Made by a program: the position numbers and the translations under genes. From NCBI RefSeq assembly GCF_020404765.1, contig NZ_JAIVEM010000140.1:310001-374000 (forward strand): DNA of 64,000 nucleotides. Reading direction: 5' to 3'. The notes under the pieces are model-generated. The model had not been told where the DNA came from and did not search any database. It saw only the letters and a list, made by a program, of their open reading frames with translations. This DNA is from Paenibacillus sp. BJ-4 (GTDB taxonomy: Bacteria; Bacillota; Bacilli; Paenibacillales; Paenibacillaceae). This document shows positions 1 through 8,042 of this stretch, piece by piece; within the stretch, counting starts at the first letter, position 1, and the number at the start of each line of letters is the position of its first letter.

Positions 1-207
1 AAGTATCCCAGGATATCCAAGTTGCAATGTATCCCGCATTGCCTCCTTGACGGAATTACGTTCACTTTGAGTGCTTGTTTGTAACGGACTAGATACATTT
101 TGAATGGACTCCGCTTTTACAATTGAGGTTGGTGTTGTGTATAACAGAGAACTTCCAGCCATTAAAAGGACTAAACCTGTAGATGCAATTTGACAATGCT
201 TTTTCAT
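1..207 (-). CDS. Exported serine hydrolase (beta-lactamase / D-Ala-D-Ala carboxypeptidase-like), N-terminus only
   Basis: This reading frame starts at an ATG (207-205) behind a GAGG ribosome site and runs off the left edge, giving 69 residues. The protein begins MKKHCQIAS, followed by a hydrophobic stretch (residues 9-24) and a likely cleavage near VKAES, so it looks like a Sec signal peptide. The last visible residues, a helix ending LQLGYPGIL, resemble the region before the first strand of class C beta-lactamase-fold serine hydrolases, where a 'GxPG' turn is common. The catalytic SxxK lies beyond the edge, so the family call is an inference from a short match. It would act outside the membrane on peptidoglycan peptides, beta-lactams or small esters. 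Confidence 0.55.
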   Translation of the reverse strand, partial: MKKHCQIASTGLVLLMAGSSLLYTTPTSIVKAESIQNVSSPLQTSTQSERNSVKEAMRDTLQLGYPGIL

Positions 208-610
208 AAAGATATTCCTCTCCTCTATTCATATTGTATCGGTAGTTATTTGCTGTTTTAGGGCAAGAGTGGATTTGCAATTATCTTTACTCATTATTAT
301 TTTCACAAACGCTATTGTGTCCTAACAAACGGTAAATTCCTTTTTTTCCACATGTATGTTAACCCTAGAAATTACTTATTTTCCTTAAAACACTCTTGTT
401 ACTGGTTTGTTTTTCATAAATAGGTCATACCTGTTTCCCCTTTCACGCCTCGTTAAATTTTTATCATACACAATGAAAATCTCCCCTCCTCATTTATTGT
501 TAATGTGTTAAAACTTCCTCTGTGATTCTAAGTGTTTTTCTGTCACATACGGTAGTGACAAAATGTCACGCTATATAAATCCTAATATTGTTCGGAGTGA
601 ATAACTCAAT
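208..610. other. AT-rich intergenic region without a recognisable gene
   Basis: About 400 bases between the start of the minus-strand exported hydrolase and a gene fragment on the plus strand. It must contain the hydrolase promoter, but I could not single out a convincing -35/-10 pair. I see no ORF with a ribosome site. Confidence 0.5.
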
Positions 611-769
611 TCAGATGTTGCTGTCAGTGAAACTGGTGATTTGGCTGTGTTGAGTTATAATTTACACAATTACGTAGCAGGAGAAGATGGACAAGAAAAA
701 CTTCAAAAATGTTGGAATACTACTGAAGTTTTTCGCTTAATTAATGGCGAATGGCGTACAGTACATTGA
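611..769 (+). pseudogene. C-terminal fragment of a SnoaL/DUF4440-like (NTF2-fold) protein
   Basis: An open stretch of 52 codons ending in TGA is preceded in frame by a stop at 602-604 and has no start or ribosome site. It reads like the last third of a SnoaL-like protein: a strand with GDLAVLSYN, then CWNTTEVFR, then the usual ending INGEWRTVH. Proteins of this fold are about 130 residues, so the first two thirds are missing. The fragment ends one base before a broken insertion-sequence end, which suggests the rest was lost in an IS-mediated deletion. The function of the intact protein is unknown. Confidence 0.6.
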
Positions 770-770
770 T

Positions 771-1019
771 GCATTTCACCTTTTCGATACCACCTCATCC
801 ATGTTTTTAGCTGTGTCTTATTCGTATTCCCAGTTGCTCCATAACCTCTCTTACCGGAACTCTTGCCAATCTCAATTCAATCGCTTGCATCTTTATTTCT
901 AGGGGTAACTCACTCTCGTTGCCAACGTAAAAACACCTCCAAGGTTATCTCCATATCTTACGACATGGCTTGATTCTCTTGAAGGTGTTTTGATTTGTCT
1001 CACGTTATGGGGTCAGTCC
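771..1019 (-). mobile_element. IS3-family insertion sequence remnant (end plus start of orfA)
   Basis: Read on the minus strand, the segment starts with GGGACTGACCCC, like the TGACCCC-type ends of IS3-family elements. A GGAGG site follows, then a TTG start (925-923) and the start of an orfA transposase. The orfA text is the helix-turn-helix part (EIKMQAIELRLARVP, then RNKTQLKTWMRWYRKGE), typical of IS3/IS150-like OrfA. A one-base deletion after the first eight codons breaks the frame near base 902. The element stops abruptly at 771 with no orfB and no second end, so it is dead. Confidence 0.65.
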
Positions 1020-1021
1020 CG

Positions 1022-1050
1022 GCTGTCGAGAAAGTCTCGACAGCTTTTTT
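1022..1050 (+). terminator. Rho-independent terminator-like hairpin beside the IS remnant
   Basis: A perfect 9-bp stem (1022-1030 with 1036-1044), a 5-base loop and a run of seven T. No intact plus-strand gene precedes it, so it is probably the terminator of the gene now reduced to the 611-769 fragment. Confidence 0.7.
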
Positions 1051-1208
1051 TGTTAGTTTAAGACGACACCACGTTAATGTTGTATTAGGTAACTATTGTA
1101 TAGAACGGATACCAAAGAAGAAACGTTTTAAAAATTGTATTTTACGTTAAATACATAGAAGTTGGGTAAAACATATACATCATGACTGACAAGGAGAGGA
1201 GTGAGTGT

Positions 1209-1958
1209 ATGTATCAAGTAGTGTTGGTGAGACATGGAGAAAGTGTGTATAACCGTCAAAACCTGTTCACAGGCTGGACGGACGTGGACCTAACTGAACA
1301 AGGAACGCATGAAGCCATCGAGGCCGGGCGTATTCTCAAGGAGGCCGGGTATACATTTGATTTGGCGTTTGCCTCTGTGCTAAAACGTTCCATCCGCACG
1401 CTGTATCACATCCTGGATGAACTTGACCATTTGTGGATACCTGTGCAGAAGTCCTGGAAGCTGAATGAACGCCATTATGGCGCTCTTCAAGGGCTTAGCA
1501 AGCTGGATTCTGCCGTTGAATACGGCGAGGAACAGGTTCATATCTGGCGGCGCAGCTTGACAGTACGACCTCCCATGCTGGATGAGAAGGATGAGCGGAG
1601 TCCACGCAGAGAAGAGCGTTATCGCCATATTAAGCCAGAGGAGCTGCCGCTGGGGGAAAGTCTGGAGGATACGGTGCACCGGGTCGGTGAGTTTTGGAAG
1701 CAGCGGATTGTGCCATTGATCCTCAAAAAGGATCGGGTTATCATTTCCGCGCATGGCAATACTTTACGCGCATTGATCAAGTATATGGAGAATCTGGACG
1801 AAACCGCATTGCTGGATTTAAACATTCCGACAGGCATTCCGCTGGTGTATGAGCTGGACGATCATATAGATCCGATCCGACGCTTCTACTTGGGTGATCC
1901 AAGTCATGTAGAGGCGAAAAAGCAGGCTGTAGCCAACCAAAGCAAGGTGACGGAGTAA
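1209..1958 (+). CDS. gpmA: 2,3-bisphosphoglycerate-dependent phosphoglycerate mutase
   Basis: A 249-residue cytoplasmic enzyme that interconverts 3- and 2-phosphoglycerate in glycolysis and gluconeogenesis. The phosphoacceptor motif LVRHGES lies at residues 6-12 (His9), followed by FTGWTDVDLT and the LNERHYGALQG motif with the acid/base glutamate. The second catalytic histidine is in IISAHGNTLRALIKY. The length matches the dPGM family (E. coli GpmA is 250). The ATG at 1209 was preferred over an upstream in-frame ATG at 1182 because AGGAGAGG lies just before it and the mature motif then starts at the usual distance. Single gene, followed by a strong hairpin shared with the convergent amylase gene. 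Confidence 0.93.
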   Translation: MYQVVLVRHGESVYNRQNLFTGWTDVDLTEQGTHEAIEAGRILKEAGYTFDLAFASVLKRSIRTLYHILDELDHLWIPVQKSWKLNERHYGALQGLSKLDSAVEYGEEQVHIWRRSLTVRPPMLDEKDERSPRREERYRHIKPEELPLGESLEDTVHRVGEFWKQRIVPLILKKDRVIISAHGNTLRALIKYMENLDETALLDLNIPTGIPLVYELDDHIDPIRRFYLGDPSHVEAKKQAVANQSKVTE

Positions 1959-1968
1959 TAGATGATAC

Positions 1969-2008
1969 CAAAGAGGACAGGGCGCTTCCTCGCATCCTGT
2001 CCTCTTTG
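1969..2008. terminator. Bidirectional terminator between gpmA and the amylase gene
   Basis: A perfect 13-bp inverted repeat (1969-1981 with 1996-2008) with a 14-base loop sits between the convergent stops. The stem ends in AAAG/CTTT on either side, so it can serve both genes. Confidence 0.85.
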
Positions 2009-2020
2009 TGTTGGATAAAG

Positions 2021-3514
2021 TTAAGCTTCCACGTCGTCTTCTGCTTCCGGGCTGTCATCCTCGGCAGGAGGTGCCCATACCGAGACGCTGCCAGCACGAA
2101 CCGGAAATACGCCGTAGCCGTCCTGCCCGATTGTTATAATGTGGTCGTGATGTCCCGTCAAATCAGTCCATTGCTCTCCAGCGCGCTGTTTCCCTACGAA
2201 CATGCGCTTTTCCCCGTTGTCTGCATTGGTAATCACTACAGCGCAGCCGGAGCCTTTCAGTTCAGGAACGCCCTGACGCACCCATCCAATCGTATGGGGA
2301 TCATCAAAATAATCCTTTTGCTCTCCATAGGCTTTATGGTATCGGGCATACAGGAGCGGATCTAACTCGGCCTGCTTGCCTTTCACAGGTGTTTTCCCCT
2401 GAATGCCGTAGTAATCCCCGTAGAATACGCAGGGGTAACCGTCCTTGCGTAGCAAAATGAGCGCATAGGCACTGGGCTTGAACCAGTCCTCCACCCAGGA
2501 TTCGAGCGCTTCATGGGGCTGGGAATCATGATTATCGACAAAAGTGACCGAGTTTAGGGGGTGAGTATGAACCAGCGTGTCCTCGAAAATGGTGCTTAGA
2601 TCGAAATCCTTGCCACCCAAGGAAGCGCTATGTAGTTTGTAGTGGAGGGAAACGTCGAACAGGTCGATTTTATAATCGATGGTATCCAGGAATTTCTGGC
2701 ATGATTCCAGATCCGGTTTCCAAAACTCGCCTACCATATAAAAATCCTGTCCACGTTTTTTGATCATTTCCGTGGCGAATTCCCGTACAAATTCATGATT
2801 GATGTGCTTGATCGCATCCAGACGAAATCCGTTGCATTGCAGGGTATCCACCAGCCATTTGCCCCAGCGAATCATTTCCCTGCGCACATCCTGATGATTA
2901 TAGTCAATATTGGCAAACATTAAATAATCATAATTGCCGAATTCATCATCTACATTTTTGCTCCAGCTTTTATTTTTGCCTAAAATACGATAAATTCCTG
3001 TCCGGTCCCGACTTGCATCATAATCAGTTCCGTTAAAATGTTCAAAATTCCATTGGAATGTGGAATACTGACCTTGACGGCCGGGAAATGTAAATTTAGT
3101 CCACCCTGCGATATCGAAGGGCTCTGAAATAACCTCATTGCGGTTATCCGGATTAACCTCGACGACCTTGAACACTTCGGTTTCATCTGCACCGGCCTTA
3201 TGGTTCATAACCAGATCGACATAGACGGCTACGCCGTGGCGAACACAGGCGGCAACAGCCTCCAATAGGTCTTCCCTGGTACCGTATTTGGTGCGTACCG
3301 CACCTTTTTGATTAAACTCACCCAGATCGTAAAGGTCATAGACGCCGTATCCCGTATCCTCGGGCGATTGACCCTTGGTGACAGGTGGAATCCATATCGC
3401 GTCAATTCCTTTAGCCTTCAGTTCCGGTGCCAGGCGGGCAAGTTTTTTCCAGTGTGAACCGTCTGCTTCGACATTCCACTCGAAAAACTGCATCATCGTA
3501 TGGTTCCTTTTCAT
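2021..3514 (-). CDS. Intracellular alpha-amylase, GH13
   Basis: A 497-residue GH13 alpha-amylase of the B. licheniformis-like class, but without a signal peptide: it starts MKRNHTMMQFFEW, directly with the catalytic domain. It should therefore act in the cytoplasm on imported or stored alpha-1,4-glucans. Conserved region I is DLVMNH (100-105). The nucleophile Asp233 is in GFRLDAIKH, the acid/base Glu263 in VGEFW, and the transition-state Asp330 in FVDNHD. A domain C follows, and the tail is acidic (EDDSPEAEDDVEA). A GGAGGGACG ribosome site precedes the ATG. It stands alone, converging on gpmA. The acidic tail is not usual for the family and may be a lineage trait. Confidence 0.92.
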   Translation of the reverse strand: MKRNHTMMQFFEWNVEADGSHWKKLARLAPELKAKGIDAIWIPPVTKGQSPEDTGYGVYDLYDLGEFNQKGAVRTKYGTREDLLEAVAACVRHGVAVYVDLVMNHKAGADETEVFKVVEVNPDNRNEVISEPFDIAGWTKFTFPGRQGQYSTFQWNFEHFNGTDYDASRDRTGIYRILGKNKSWSKNVDDEFGNYDYLMFANIDYNHQDVRREMIRWGKWLVDTLQCNGFRLDAIKHINHEFVREFATEMIKKRGQDFYMVGEFWKPDLESCQKFLDTIDYKIDLFDVSLHYKLHSASLGGKDFDLSTIFEDTLVHTHPLNSVTFVDNHDSQPHEALESWVEDWFKPSAYALILLRKDGYPCVFYGDYYGIQGKTPVKGKQAELDPLLYARYHKAYGEQKDYFDDPHTIGWVRQGVPELKGSGCAVVITNADNGEKRMFVGKQRAGEQWTDLTGHHDHIITIGQDGYGVFPVRAGSVSVWAPPAEDDSPEAEDDVEA

Positions 3515-3769
3515 GTGCGTCCCTCCTCCATATATAACAAGTTACCCACCAAGTGAGGGGGGCTAAACGTCAGACGGTGAATATGGTGCTAAACAAAGAA
3601 CAGACATCGCTGTATAACGTATGCCAAATCATTAAAATTTGTTATACCTGATCATTGCAGCCATGCGATGGCTAGAAAAGGAAACGTGAACACGATAAAA
3701 TGGATCTAACTTAACAAGGGGCACGAATTTCAGGCTACCGATGAAACAGGAGCGACGGAGGAAGGAGGG

Positions 3770-4606
3770 ATGAACATGACGGAACCGCAGCAAAACAGGA
3801 ATGAAGCGGGCGAGCCGCTGATGAAAAACTGTACGTATTGTCAGGAGCTGAAGCCGCTAACGGAGTTTCAGCGTAGAACCGGCCGCCGGGCAGGTCCATA
3901 TTCCCGGCGTGGTCCTTGCCGTTCCTGCCGGGGATTAGCCCCACAAGAGCGTGTAGCCATTTCTACCCCTTCCGGCGAGGCAATAAAGCCCTTGGCCGCT
4001 TCCGTTGCGCGGCATAACCCGGAGGCAGGTGAGACTGTCCCAAGTCTGGATACATCAGCACAGCCTGAGCTGTTGCCTCACCCACCCCGCAGGAAGCCGG
4101 TCACAGATAAGGCGCGCGAGTGCCATCGGCAACGGGTGCGGAATCTGCTCAGCAGGCTGAAGCCTGCGGATACCCGTGCGCTGCGGCTCAATCGCAACGG
4201 CATGATTCGGCTGAGAGGCAAAACCGATCAGGGGAGACGCTGGCATCAGGAGATTGAGCTTGATTTGGCGATAACTCTGGTTAGAGAGCGCATGGCGGTG
4301 ATTGTAAATCCATACACCGTTCGCAGACTCTACAGTAACAAAGAATTTCGCCAATACGTGCTCAAGCGTGATCGTTATACCTGTTTTTTCTGCGGCGGCT
4401 ATGGTAATACAATTGATCATTTACTGCCTCGGGCTAAAGGTGGGCATACGACGCCGGTCAACTGTGTATGTGCCTGCAATGAGTGCAATCAGGTTAAAGC
4501 TGCCCGTGATGTAGAGGAGTTCATCGAGTCCGGTGTGCCGCTGCCATCTCTTGATCATTTAGAGTCTCCTGATGATTCCGATACTTCGGAGGACACTCTT
4601 TTTTAA
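3770..4606 (+). CDS. HNH endonuclease domain protein with N-terminal zinc-binding motif
   Basis: A 278-residue protein starting at an ATG behind AGGAAGGAGGG. Near the N-terminus two cysteine pairs (CTYC about residue 22 and CRSC about 50) form a likely zinc ribbon. The middle (60-120) is proline-rich and probably flexible. The C-terminal part carries an HNH nuclease fold with a knuckle (CFFC about 206, CNEC about 239) and the active-site stretch TIDHLLPRAKGG. HNH proteins nick or cut DNA, but here no methylase, phage or homing context is present, so the role is unknown; DNA repair or mobile DNA restriction are possible. The gene appears monocistronic. The HNH call is firm, the biology is not. 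Confidence 0.85.
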   Translation: MNMTEPQQNRNEAGEPLMKNCTYCQELKPLTEFQRRTGRRAGPYSRRGPCRSCRGLAPQERVAISTPSGEAIKPLAASVARHNPEAGETVPSLDTSAQPELLPHPPRRKPVTDKARECHRQRVRNLLSRLKPADTRALRLNRNGMIRLRGKTDQGRRWHQEIELDLAITLVRERMAVIVNPYTVRRLYSNKEFRQYVLKRDRYTCFFCGGYGNTIDHLLPRAKGGHTTPVNCVCACNECNQVKAARDVEEFIESGVPLPSLDHLESPDDSDTSEDTLF

Positions 4607-4672
4607 CGGTAAATTTGGACAAAAATCGAGCTTATTCTAATTTTTATCTAAAATAACAAATAAAATTTGCAG

Positions 4673-4688
4673 AAATTTGTGCAAATTT
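4673..4688. promoter_or_regulatory. Palindrome upstream of yjlC-ndh, candidate operator
   Basis: A 7-bp inverted repeat AAATTTG-TG-CAAATTT lies about 35 bases before a TAATAT -10-like hexamer (4722-4727). In B. subtilis the yjlC-ndh operon is repressed by the NADH sensor Rex, whose box is TTGTGAA-n4-TTCACAA. The site here shares only the TTGTG core, so a Rex role is a guess. Confidence 0.35.
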
Positions 4689-4770
4689 AAAATTTTTTCG
4701 ACGTTAGTGTTGTAAACAGTGTAATATAGAGGTATAGGGTTCCGTTTCAACCTGTTGTAGTCACGGAGAA

Positions 4771-4959
4771 GTGCTTCGTGAGATATTCCGCAGCAGTAAC
4801 AACAACAGAATACCGTCCGAGCAATATACAATTGGCATCTGCGATGATCAGTCTTGCCCTTTAGGGTATAGGCCTGGTTTAAGCTGTGCTTCTTGCATGT
4901 TTAAGGGCGCGAATTCTTTGAACGTTTTTATTGCTAGAGTTTATAGATACAGGTTATGA
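4771..4959 (+). CDS. Possible small Cys-rich ORF in the yjlC-ndh leader
   Basis: A GTG-initiated frame of 62 codons lies in the long untranslated leader between the likely promoter (about 4720) and yjlC. It has a C-x4-C-x10-C-x2-C pattern (ICDDQSC, then SCASC), which could bind a metal. GGAG precedes the GTG by only two bases, a poor spacing, and I recognise no family. It may equally be chance reading of a structured leader. Included because 400 bases lie here without another gene. Confidence 0.2.
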   Translation: MLREIFRSSNNNRIPSEQYTIGICDDQSCPLGYRPGLSCASCMFKGANSLNVFIARVYRYRL

Positions 4960-5005
4960 GAAAGGAATGGACTTCTATTTTCACAGTAAAGGAGGACGTT
5001 CACGC

Positions 5006-5437
5006 ATGTCTGAAAACCAACAAGAGGTGGCTGTAACACAAGAAGCTACCAAAGAGTCTCGGGATGTACTGGACCAATTGATGAAACCGGAGGTTCAGCA
5101 ATCGCTAACCGTGCTGGTAGAGAATCTGCCCAAGTTGACTGAGATGGTTACTCTGATGACCGACGCTTATGATGTAGCCCGCAGTTTGGCAACTGACCCT
5201 GTCTTTCTCGGAGATATGAAAAGCTCCATGGGAGAGTTTGTGAAGCCTGTTACAGAGTCGGCTAAAGGTTTGGCTTCTGCTGCCATTGAAGCTAACGACC
5301 GCGTACAAACTACGGACGGCAGTGTAGGTCTGTTTGGCCTGCTCAAAATGCTTAAAGATCCAAATGTACAAAAAACGCTGCGTTTCAGCCAGGCTTTCCT
5401 GGATATTCTGAATGAGCGCCAACGCGAAAGCAAATAA
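5006..5437 (+). CDS. yjlC: DUF1641 protein, YjlC-like
   Basis: A 143-residue helical cytoplasmic protein of the DUF1641 family, the same size as B. subtilis YjlC. The ATG at 5006 has GGAGG ten bases upstream; an in-frame ATG at 4931 lacks one. The core contains repeated amphipathic helices (LTVLVENLPKLTEMV, then FGLLKMLKDPNVQKTL), typical of DUF1641. The gene precedes ndh by 27 bases, the same order as the B. subtilis yjlC-ndh operon. Its molecular role is not established; the pairing suggests a link to NADH dehydrogenase or redox control. Confidence 0.85.
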   Translation: MSENQQEVAVTQEATKESRDVLDQLMKPEVQQSLTVLVENLPKLTEMVTLMTDAYDVARSLATDPVFLGDMKSSMGEFVKPVTESAKGLASAAIEANDRVQTTDGSVGLFGLLKMLKDPNVQKTLRFSQAFLDILNERQRESK

Positions 5438-5464
5438 TTACCTGATCGAGAACGGAGGATGGAC

Positions 5465-6646
5465 ATGTCGAAGCAAATTTTGATCTTGGGCGGCGGATAC
5501 GGCGGATTGCTGGCTGCTCTCACAGCACGTCAGCACTTGGACGCTAGCCAAGCAACCATTACAGTGGTAAACCGCTTTGCGTCGCACCAAATTATTACGG
5601 AGCTGCACCGTTTGGCGGCAGGTACAATTGCCGAAAAAGCTGTTGCGCTTCCTTTGGAGAAACTGCTGCGTAACAAAGATATTATCCTGAAAGTGGATAC
5701 GGTTTCGGAAATCAAACCGGACGATAAAAAAGTAACCTTGGCTAGTGGCGCTACGTTGAGCTATGATGCTCTCGTTATTTCCCTGGGCAGTGAAACGGCT
5801 TACTTTGGTATTCCAGGACTGCAAGAGCATAGCTTCACACTGAAATCAGTGGCAGAAGCTAATCGCATCCGCGCACATGTGGAAGCTCGTCTGGATGCTT
5901 ACAAGCAATCCGGCAACAAAGCAGATGCTACAATCGTTATCGGCGGTGGTGGTCTGACAGGCGTTGAGCTGGTGGGCGAATATGCTGACAAGCTGCCTGT
6001 GGTTTGTCGTGAAAAAGGCATTAACTACGAAGATATTAGCCTCTACTGTGTAGAAGCTGGACCATCTATTTTGGCAGGCTTCCCTCAGGCTTTGGTTGAT
6101 CGTGCAGTAACAAGCCTTGAAAAACGTGGCGTTCAAATCGTAGCTGGTGTTCCAATTACGGAAATGAAAGCCGACGAAGTTCTGCTCAAAGACGGACGTT
6201 CGATCAAAACGAACACCCTGATCTGGACAGGCGGCGTACAAGGTAACGCACTGGTTGGCGCATCCGGTATCGAAGTAAACCGTGGTCGTGCAACCGTGAA
6301 TGGTGCATTGCAATCGACTTCCCACGAAGACATCTTCCTGGCTGGTGACAGTGCAGTGGTGTTCCCAGGTGAAGGCGAGCGTCCATACCCTCCAACTGCG
6401 CAGTTGGCTTGGCAAATGGGCGAGACTGTGGGTTACAACCTTTTCGCTTATTTTAACGGAGCAAAGATGGAACAGTTTACACCGGTATTCTCCGGTACGC
6501 TGGGCAGCTTGGGCAGAACAGACGCGATCGGTACGGTAGGCGCGAATGGCACCCAACTGAAAGGCGCTGTAGCCACTTTGATGAAAGAAGGCAGTAACAT
6601 CCGTTACCTGTCCCATATTAAAGGACTTTTTGCTTTGGCTTACTAA
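5465..6646 (+). CDS. ndh: Type II NADH dehydrogenase
   Basis: A 393-residue single-subunit, non-proton-pumping NADH:quinone oxidoreductase attached to the inner face of the membrane. The N-terminal FAD-binding Rossmann motif is ILGGGYGG; the second, NAD-binding motif is IGGGGLTGVELVGE near residue 160. The typical TNTLIWTGGVQGN and the FAD-contacting IFLAGDSA follow, then PPTAQLAWQMG. The ATG at 5459 touches the ribosome site GGAGG, so the next ATG (5465, six bases away) is taken. It is the second gene of the yjlC-ndh pair and has its own terminator, so the operon ends here. It feeds electrons from NADH to menaquinone. Confidence 0.93.
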   Translation: MSKQILILGGGYGGLLAALTARQHLDASQATITVVNRFASHQIITELHRLAAGTIAEKAVALPLEKLLRNKDIILKVDTVSEIKPDDKKVTLASGATLSYDALVISLGSETAYFGIPGLQEHSFTLKSVAEANRIRAHVEARLDAYKQSGNKADATIVIGGGGLTGVELVGEYADKLPVVCREKGINYEDISLYCVEAGPSILAGFPQALVDRAVTSLEKRGVQIVAGVPITEMKADEVLLKDGRSIKTNTLIWTGGVQGNALVGASGIEVNRGRATVNGALQSTSHEDIFLAGDSAVVFPGEGERPYPPTAQLAWQMGETVGYNLFAYFNGAKMEQFTPVFSGTLGSLGRTDAIGTVGANGTQLKGAVATLMKEGSNIRYLSHIKGLFALAY

Positions 6647-6675
6647 TATTCCTTATTTTTTATATGCTTTATTCG

Positions 6676-6705
6676 AAGAGAGTGCTGTTCTGTGCTCTCT
6701 TTTTT
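6676..6705 (+). terminator. Terminator of yjlC-ndh
   Basis: AAGAGAG pairs with CTCTCTT across a short loop, followed by TTTTTG. Confidence 0.75.
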
Positions 6706-6857
6706 GTTGCATCTTTTTTTGATATGTAATGTAACCTCCATATGTCATGATGTGTAAAAAGATATACTCTTTATTTAGGTATCAATTGTAAATTATGGTT
6801 GAAAATATATATTTGTGGAGGTATACTTTTTTTGAAAAATAACTAAGAGGTTTGTGT

Positions 6858-7844
6858 ATGTTTAGGAAAAAAAAGTTTTTAGGCATGGGGTTAGCAACCA
6901 TTCTCATGTGCTCCACACTCTCGGGAAGTCTCGCCTATGCGGAATCGAAATCCAGTACGTACGATGCTTCATTTTTTGAAAATCTCAAACAGCGGGCCAT
7001 AGTCCATGAGCTTCAAGAACACAAGATCGCTGTTAATCCGAAAGCATCTATTGCTGAACTGTTGAATACAGCGGATCGTACATCGCTAAAGAGTGAAAAT
7101 AATAACAGTGATCTAAAACAAAATCTGGAGAAGCTTAACAAATCGGAATACATATATCTTACGCTCGATGGAGAAGTATACAGCTCAGAAAAAGGTTATG
7201 TAGGCATGGCGGATAAAGTTGAACCAAAAGAGGATAGTGTAACGGATGCTACTTATATGGAAACGAATCTACCGAATGAGTCATACAACAACCATAATAA
7301 AACTATCAATAGTAAAAATAATCCGACTCCTTCGCAAGTCAATGGTGGCACCACAGGAGCCTTTTCACGAATTCAATTAAATTTTGACGGGTTCGATGGT
7401 GTAAATGGAAGAGTACAAGTTCCTTTTGTTTATAATTTGGGAGCTGAAGAGCAACCATGGATGTATTTCGGTTTTGATTCCCCAAGAGGAAAAGTAATTG
7501 AGGGGGGATTTGGTTATCAGACTGGGCGAAAAGTGTGGCAGGGTTACATCAGGAACGGCAAATTTGCTTATTCTTTAGGCACTTGGCCAAGTGGACAAAC
7601 AGTTAGGAATGTTAAATTTTATATTGATAAAAATACCTATGATTCTTACCTTTCAATGGAAAATAGTGAAGTTGTTGTTATGCAAACTCCTTTTAATTCG
7701 TCGGACTTATCTTCTATGTCTCTCAAAAGAGTAATATCAATCGCAAAAGATAATTTTAATGGTAATAATATATATGGGCAATCAGATGGGGCATTTATGG
7801 ATTTAGTGGTGTCTAAAACAAATTCAGATTATTATTATCCATAA
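6858..7844 (+). CDS. Secreted protein of unknown function, C-terminus lost by frameshift
   Basis: A 328-residue exported protein. The ATG at 6858 follows AAGAGG by seven bases. The signal peptide (FRKKKFLGMGLATILMC, then LAYAES) is cleaved near residue 27. A low-complexity Asn/Ser-rich segment (about 120-165) leads to a beta-rich C-terminal half containing YFGFDSPRGK and GFGYQTGRKVWQGYI, which loosely recalls YrpD-type Bacillus proteins; that match is weak. The frame stops at TAA after a TAT-TAT-TAT run. The +1 frame then stays open for 45 clean codons (7846-7983), so the natural protein was probably about 375 residues. The function is unknown. Confidence 0.7.
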   Translation: MFRKKKFLGMGLATILMCSTLSGSLAYAESKSSTYDASFFENLKQRAIVHELQEHKIAVNPKASIAELLNTADRTSLKSENNNSDLKQNLEKLNKSEYIYLTLDGEVYSSEKGYVGMADKVEPKEDSVTDATYMETNLPNESYNNHNKTINSKNNPTPSQVNGGTTGAFSRIQLNFDGFDGVNGRVQVPFVYNLGAEEQPWMYFGFDSPRGKVIEGGFGYQTGRKVWQGYIRNGKFAYSLGTWPSGQTVRNVKFYIDKNTYDSYLSMENSEVVVMQTPFNSSDLSSMSLKRVISIAKDNFNGNNIYGQSDGAFMDLVVSKTNSDYYYP

Positions 7845-7845
7845 G

Positions 7846-7983
7846 GAAAACTATTCAGAGTATTCTTTGTGGGATGGAGCACAATGGCATGGTACCATTG
7901 ATTGGCCTACTTATTATGTTCAGTACTTCGACAACCAAGATAACCGAAGACTAACTGCTACCATTAAGAATCGAAATAGATAG
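7846..7983 (+). pseudogene. Frameshifted C-terminal tail of the preceding secreted protein
   Basis: Forty-five codons in the +1 frame directly after the stop at 7842-7844 read as ordinary protein (ENYSEYSLWDGAQWHG, then QYFDNQDNRR) and end in TAG. There is no start or ribosome site. A one-base gain or two-base loss in the repeat-rich stretch before 7842 would explain it. Confidence 0.6.
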
Positions 7984-8042
7984 TTATTTCAAGTCCTCTG
8001 CGAATGAGTGATTATTATTGCTTACACATACAGGAGGATAGT

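Noticed and set aside
89..280. Minus-strand 63-codon frame over the left-edge gene start
   Set aside because: It overlaps the exported hydrolase start in another frame; the overlapping frame has a signal peptide and a ribosome site.
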